Source of the DNA: Liopterus haemorrhoidalis
Lineage: Eukaryota > Arthropoda > Insecta > Coleoptera > Dytiscidae
Length of the DNA: 64,000 nucleotides
Reading direction: 5' to 3'
NCBI GenBank assembly: GCA_963971575.1
Contig: OZ020616.1
Span: 3,678,924 to 3,742,923 of the forward strand
The translations under genes and the position numbers were made by a program. Below the pieces are notes generated by a model, which saw nothing but the letters and a program-made list of their open reading frames with translations, did not search any database and was not told where the DNA came from. The number at the start of each line of letters is the position of its first letter. Position 1 is the first letter of the stretch. Positions 61,801-64,000 of this stretch are shown one piece after another.

Positions 61801-62031
61801 AAATTTTAAAGAATGAACTCTATCAAGAGTTTTTTTATATATAATTCAAAATCCTTGTTATCTGTACAATTACGTAGAAATAATGTAACTCTATTCTAAT
61901 TCTAAAAACTAAAAGCAACGTACCTGCAGCATAATAGCTAATCGCAATGTCTCTTTACATATCTTACTTTGACATCCACGACATACTGCTCTGCTACTTT
62001 TAGCATAGTCAGTCGTAAATGGTGAATCCAT
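40855..62031 (-). CDS. PARP1: PARP1, poly(ADP-ribose) polymerase (15 exons)
   Basis: Exons 5' to 3': 62031-61924, 61599-61458, 61368-61217, 60999-60842, 58676-58478, 57752-57499, 55434-55113, 52530-52271, 51419-51320, 51222-50998, 49006-48797, 45931-45704, 44420-44134, 42697-42518, 40927-40855. All joins keep frame, giving 965 codons plus stop (human 1014). PARP1 detects DNA breaks and builds poly(ADP-ribose) from NAD+ on itself and chromatin. Order seen: zinc finger 1 (CRGC, NWYHSVC, residues 17-60); zinc finger 2 (CFIC, YHLLC, about 117-150); PADR1/zinc finger 3 ([17 protein letters not shown]); BRCT (LGFPPD to WGAEV); WGR ([18 protein letters not shown]); the helical regulatory domain ([21 protein letters not shown]); and the catalytic domain with [10 protein letters not shown] (His813), [14 protein letters not shown] (Tyr847) and [14 protein letters not shown] (Glu942). 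The His-Tyr-Glu triad is complete. The last intron splits the Glu942 codon. Confidence 0.96.
41385..42420 (-). repeat. Dispersed repeat family I, copy 3, in the last PARP1 intron
   Basis: Reverse-oriented relative of 1-960, ending acaaaaccctaaaa, which is the complement of the start of 29876-30930. Contains complements of ttttagatgttttagta and ttgatcagattagg. It fills most of the intron between the last two exons. Confidence 0.7.
43346..43609 (+). pseudogene. 87-residue frame in element L, function unknown
   Basis: Opens [18 protein letters not shown] and continues with [11 protein letters not shown] and [19 protein letters not shown]. The pattern recalls the N-terminal part of SWIM/YqaJ-type proteins often linked to THAP domains in insect mobile elements, but this is a weak resemblance. 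The 39766-40025 copy is broken. Confidence 0.45.
43551..43823 (-). pseudogene. THAP zinc-finger domain fragment
   Basis: The minus-strand frame has CCVPMCNS near the start, FHLFPP, then [11 protein letters not shown]. This is the C2-CH layout (C-x4-C ... C-x2-H) of a THAP DNA-binding domain, about 85 residues. It stops at element L sequence without a catalytic domain. Confidence 0.75.
44524..44600. mobile_element. MITE D left fragment
   Basis: Reads tatctgtctcattttgtaat and gttcat-like sequence to gttgtatatttaaaatatca, then MITE A begins. The right two thirds of D are gone. Confidence 0.6.
44609..45520. mobile_element. MITE A split by MITE B, right end lost
   Basis: Starts cagtctgttccaaacggtta in inverted internal orientation to the copy at 2569. 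After aaaatgatactaaccttaa comes MITE B, then taaccaaaaaatgttt before the family sequence ends. Lies in PARP1 intron 12. Confidence 0.8.
44891..45492. mobile_element. MITE B (PIF/Harbinger-like), copy 2
   Basis: 602 bp with ends TACCCTTTTCACACTAGATC and complement. Three-base duplication taa at 44888-44890 and 45493-45495, confirmed because intact MITE A reads ccttaacc there. Over 95% similar by eye to 16758-17358. Confidence 0.9.
46139..46870 (-). pseudogene. LINE (CR1/Jockey-type) reverse transcriptase tail
   Basis: The minus-strand frame from 46865 reads [20 protein letters not shown]. After a frame break near 46745 it continues with [40 protein letters not shown] and [18 protein letters not shown] to a stop at 46248. 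These follow the reverse transcriptase domain in Jockey/CR1-like elements. The 3' end is an aataataataatt run at 46145. Confidence 0.85.
46890..47010. repeat. ~40-bp minisatellite, about 3 units
   Basis: Units agtgatgagc, A-run, ggtcctcacctccc, aaaatcca. Same unit as at 11800-12030 and 37680-37850. Confidence 0.85.
47201..47732. mobile_element. MITE C, intact copy
   Basis: Ends TAGTCGGATTGCTGATAGG and the near complement TATCAGCAATCCGACTA with TA on both sides (47199-47200, 47733-47734). 532 bp. A left-end fragment lies at 16190-16256. No coding capacity. Confidence 0.87.
47849..48743. mobile_element. hAT-type MITE with GC-rich tandem units
   Basis: Ends tagagatggg and cccatctcta. Perfect 8-bp duplication gttaacac at 47841-47848 and 48744-48751. 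About 48280-48640 has around six imperfect ~60-bp units: ccggctctaagcgacgttct, then acctacgagcgaac and gaccgggtctaag. Repeated gccgg and ggttc motifs elsewhere form many hairpins. Confidence 0.88.
49086..50012. mobile_element. MITE P with MITE Q nested inside
   Basis: Left end actattctactttagcaaac and its complement near 49990-50010 mark MITE P. Inside, 49452-49796 (MITE Q) has arms of about 110 bp: gggggaaaattaagtactg and cctaggacaacagaag-like sequence pair with the complement at 49680-49796. No target duplication was resolved for P. Confidence 0.72.
50103..50930 (-). pseudogene. LINE reverse transcriptase tail fragment
   Basis: The minus-strand frame near 50880-50750 reads [20 protein letters not shown] and [12 protein letters not shown]. 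It continues after a damaged stretch with [20 protein letters not shown] and [10 protein letters not shown] (50366-50650), then stops. This is the Jockey/I-type post-reverse-transcriptase layout. The A/T-rich 3' tail is at 50103-50130. Confidence 0.82.
51421..52270. other. PARP1 intron 8, little recognised
   Basis: Contains aaacctaacctaattaccta near 51744, a phrase shared with MITE Q, and a run of short repeats near 51500-51660. No element boundary or exon could be fixed. Confidence 0.35.
52690..53180. repeat. Repeat family M copy with a 32-bp near-palindrome
   Basis: Matches 25592-24838 in reverse. Around 52776-52807 a near-perfect palindrome is centred on gagctc with ttacgtaa-like arms, followed by a second arm copy. 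Contains cgttgctaggcaacg at 52844 and cgttgctgggcaacg at 53074, each also palindromic and resembling an X-box core. Confidence 0.65.
53430..53935 (+). repeat. Dispersed repeat family R, copy 2
   Basis: Begins taccgaccgccaacatatat and ends with gatggcggtcggtcctgtgg and ccacagct. It matches 31620-30985 in reverse. The adjacent frame at 53838-54152 is incidental. Confidence 0.65.
54171..55086 (-). mobile_element. Tc1/mariner-superfamily element, internally deleted
   Basis: Ends CAAGGTGTCTCAAAAGAAAT and complement, TA flanks (54169-54170, 55087-55088), 916 bp. The minus strand keeps the start and end of a transposase gene. It sits only 26 bases downstream of the PARP1 exon 7 splice donor at 55113. 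Confidence 0.92.
54277..55015 (-). pseudogene. Transposase, N- and C-terminal parts with the centre deleted
   Basis: The N-terminal frame (54600-55010) has [38 protein letters not shown] and [20 protein letters not shown], a helix-turn-helix DNA-binding region. The C-terminal frame (54277-54543) has [20 protein letters not shown] and [19 protein letters not shown]. The catalytic middle, with the first two acidic residues, is missing. Confidence 0.87.
55490..57441 (+). mobile_element. Helitron-like element with tandem units and a nested MITE
   Basis: The right end reads gcgggtactccagctag followed by T, the CTRR-T pattern of Helitrons, and is shared with 60652-60669. Three units of about 140 bp (actcccttattattgactta ... 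gattggataaatatttg) fill 55500-55960. A related single copy is at 19585-19890. MITE J copy 2 (56256-56996) and an end of the ccagtggcgaag family (to 57147) are inserted. The 5' end is not certain. Confidence 0.6.
56256..56996. mobile_element. MITE J, copy 2, uninterrupted
   Basis: Ends TGGTCTATTTCAAAGTAGA and complement, TA flanks (56254-56255, 56997-56998). 741 bp. The reference for the two interrupted copies at 14858-16059 and 63476-64000. Confidence 0.9.
58740..59640 (-). pseudogene. LINE C-terminal region, decayed
   Basis: The minus-strand frame (58948-59178) reads [39 protein letters not shown] and [20 protein letters not shown]. This matches the recurring post-reverse-transcriptase segment of certain insect LINEs, in which an IVEI/EFS-P-E-NI block precedes a YPGYKV block. 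Upstream residues ([14 protein letters not shown], then [10 protein letters not shown] after shifts) extend it with several frame breaks. Lies in PARP1 intron 4. Confidence 0.72.
59862..60816. mobile_element. MITE split by a Helitron-like element
   Basis: The arm at 59862-59970 (aatgtagaactgtctcctta, gggatatttgagaaa, cgtggcca) is complemented at 60707-60816. Between them lies a Helitron-like insert ending gggtacttcagctag at 60669 and including the 89-bp tandem block. The arms would form one hairpin MITE without the insert. Confidence 0.72.
60092..60490. repeat. 89-bp tandem repeat, about 4.5 units
   Basis: The phrase gttttgtcattaaactag begins at 60092, 60181, 60270, 60359 and 60448, exactly 89 bp apart each time. 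Units also hold gggtagctcgcttcgctcgg and aacataacctaacctaaga. The near identity between units indicates recent expansion. The last unit breaks off at cttcgccctgag. Confidence 0.97.
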
Positions 62032-62323
62032 TATTAAGTTTGTTTTATTCAATACCTATCAAATATTTCATAAAAACAAACTAAAATGTTCTATTTACTT
62101 GTCCAAGGTTATGCGCGATCGCTAAAAAACAACAAACATTTCAAACACAACGGTGGTAAAACAGTTGACGGTTTGGTTGGAGAATAGTACACAAAATTAA
62201 AACAGCGGCGCTAGTTACGTAATGTAAACAAATGGATGTCAAACAGTGGTTTCTCAAATCTCAAATATAGCAGTTTTATTCAAAAGACTTTTTAGGCCGA
62301 GTCGAGCCTTTCGATTTCTGCTA
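62032..62323. promoter_or_regulatory. PARP1 upstream region
   Basis: The 290 bp between the PARP1 start codon and the nearest transposon. It includes gcgatcgc (62115) and aacagcggcgctagttacgt (62201), the least AT-rich spots nearby. The 5' untranslated region and core promoter presumably lie here. No TATA box is evident. Confidence 0.45.
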
Positions 62324-63455
62324 CAGTCTGTTCCAAAGGGTTAGGCGCAGTGATGGGCGTTTACACGTAAACTTTAATTGTTTACGTTTACGTGTAAACT
62401 CATGTAAACAATTAGTAAACTTGTCAACAATGTAAACAATGTAAACTTTGTAAACTGTCAAATAATGAGGTTAGTTTTAGTTATTTAATACGAATAATAG
62501 TGAGTTAATGAACAAGTATATTCAGTTCAAAACAATAAATTTATTAAAAAAATGGTGGGAAGAAACCGAAGGAATAGTTCTGAAGAACTAGGTTTTGTTT
62601 TAGTTAAAGAAAATGAAAGAAAATATAGGGCGTTATGAAAAATTTGCAATGAATCTTTTCGTTATTAAAAAATATAGGCAGATTTTCTTTAAGGTGAAAT
62701 TTAATGTATTTTGTTAATAAAATTATTAGACTGAATTTTTTAAAGAAAAAAGTTTTTTTTTCATATTCATATTTACTAATTTGTATGTAACACCTGTATA
62801 ATGATGCAAATTCGATTTTTATTAATATGTATATTGGCTTGTCCTAATTTTATATACTTACTTTTTCATTAAAATTTTATTATTTATAAAAATGTATTTA
62901 TAATGAGGTTCTGTAATTCAAAACAAGTGCGCATGTGTAAATCATTGTTTACATTTTTTACGTTGTTTACATTGTTTACAAGAGTTTTTGTGTTTACTTT
63001 ACATCATTGTTTACGCGTCAACAATGAGGTAACTTACATCATGTAACTTACGCGCCCATCACTGGTTAGGCGGAACTAAATGGGAATTTCGTTCTTTTAG
63101 GTTGTCACGAAAAGGGACCTTGCTTGGGTTATTTAATTTTTCACGTTGGAATGTCAAAATTTAAAATTCCAACAATGAAATCATGGAAACGAATGACATA
63201 TGTCAAAATTAAATTATTTTTTTTACATATTTAATGAGAAAAAAATAAATAAATGGGAAATTTGTATTAAGAATGACACAAAAAATCAAAATATAAAGAA
63301 AATGACATTTTAAAATGATATTAACCTTAACCAAAAAATGTTTATTGTAAGTATGATTTACAAAGCTTAAACAAAATGGCCGAAAAGCACGATTTAAACG
63401 ATGAAAGTGACTAGATTGCAAAATCTAGTTCCGCCTAACCGTTTGGAACAGACTT
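62324..63455. mobile_element. MITE A with a hAT MITE inserted near its left end
   Basis: Left end cagtctgttccaaagggtta and right end cgtttggaacagactt are flanked by TA. The insert at 62348-63064 separates the first 24 bases from the rest. The 63209-63421 minus frame is MITE sequence. Confidence 0.88.
62348..63064. mobile_element. hAT MITE, intact copy
   Basis: Ends CAGTGATGGGCG and CGCCCATCACTG. Perfect 8-bp duplication gttaggcg (62340-62347, 63065-63072). 717 bp, with repeated gtaaac motifs near both ends. Same family as 14048-14767 and as the end at about 6631. Confidence 0.93.
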
Positions 63456-63475
63456 TACAGCTTCAAAGGTGCAAA

Positions 63476-64000
63476 CTATTGAAAACAAAATTCCCTCTTA
63501 GTTTGTTCTTACAAAAATGAACAGCATATATATATAAAAAGAGAGATTTGGCTAAAAGAATACGAATGAAGTAATAAAACAAACAATATATCTTCAGAGC
63601 TAAAGTTTCTTATTTAAATAATTATTGTAAATAAAAATTAAAAATATATGTATATATGAAGGTCTAAAAATTATATCAATAGGTGTGTTCGATTTGCACA
63701 TTTGCAGTTACTGTTTACTGCCGCGTTAAAAAAATTTGTTCGTTTGGTCGCAGTAACTGCAAATCTGTTTAATTTGTCGTAATTTACTGCCAGTTTATGA
63801 CGCTACTGCGAAAAAGTTACAGCTGTTTCTCTTGCGGATTATTTGTTACGGCTGTTAACGCCTTAACGCGGCAGTAAACAGTAACTGCAAATGTGCAAAT
63901 CGAACACACCTAATAACTTCTTCTTTGGGCACAATCAGCTGGGCTGTCTTTTGGCTTCACATTAGTCCTCTATCTTTGTTAATTGATCTGTTAATTGTCA
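63476..64000. mobile_element. MITE J, copy 3 (runs off window), with MITE K inserted
   Basis: Reverse copy of J, recognisable from agagagatttggctaaaag, aaggtctaaaaattatatca and ggcacaatcagctgggctgt. MITE K interrupts it at 63681. Confidence 0.8.
63681..63911. mobile_element. MITE K, 231-bp hairpin element
   Basis: Ends AGGTGTGTTCGATTTGCACA and its complement. The inverted repeat runs about 55 bp with tttgcagttactgtttactg. Three-base duplication aat (63678-63680, 63912-63914), confirmed by the uninterrupted J copies reading tcaataac in this orientation. Confidence 0.9.

Overview
This window looks like the genome of an insect. It is AT-rich, with intron-containing protein genes diluted by DNA transposons, MITEs and 5'-truncated non-LTR retrotransposons. 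Identity was read by eye from translated exons and repeat ends, with no database search. The protein genes are clearly animal. An intact SMG7 gene argues against Drosophila, which is known to lack SMG7. I cannot name the species.

Layout of host genes, in order: (1) 1785-4811, minus strand, two exons of a SMYD-family methyltransferase (closest to SMYD3) that continues past the window start. (2) 13517-27891, minus strand, a complete ten-exon SMG7 gene (about 908 aa, nonsense-mediated mRNA decay). (3) 28460-38273, plus strand, a complete six-exon ALAD gene (about 337 aa, haem synthesis). It is divergent from SMG7 across a 568-bp shared promoter interval. (4) 40855-62031, minus strand, a complete fifteen-exon PARP1 gene (about 965 aa, DNA-damage ADP-ribosylation), convergent with ALAD. 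Every splice junction I propose in these genes uses GT/AG and keeps the reading frame. The genes are unrelated housekeeping genes, not a pathway cluster.

The rest is mobile DNA. Left side: an AT-rich minisatellite hosting a MITE (2.3-3.8 kb), and two hAT elements inserted 14 bp apart with perfect 8-bp target duplications. The second hAT is 5.3 kb and carries a 24-copy, ~150-bp satellite array. A decayed mariner lies beside SMG7. Introns of SMG7, ALAD and PARP1 hold at least six LINE fragments, three with traceable insertion histories, and hAT, PIF/Harbinger-like, piggyBac-like and Tc1/mariner MITEs, many nested. They also hold two Helitron-like ends and a transposon with 384-bp inverted arms around a broken transposase.

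The most unusual observations are the hAT-borne satellite array, the inverted-arm transposon, one ~40-bp minisatellite unit shared by MITEs with different termini, and two-way nesting of two MITE families. The last PARP1 intron also splits the catalytic glutamate codon and itself carries a transposon. I found no CRISPR array, rRNA, convincing tRNA or bacterial-type operon.
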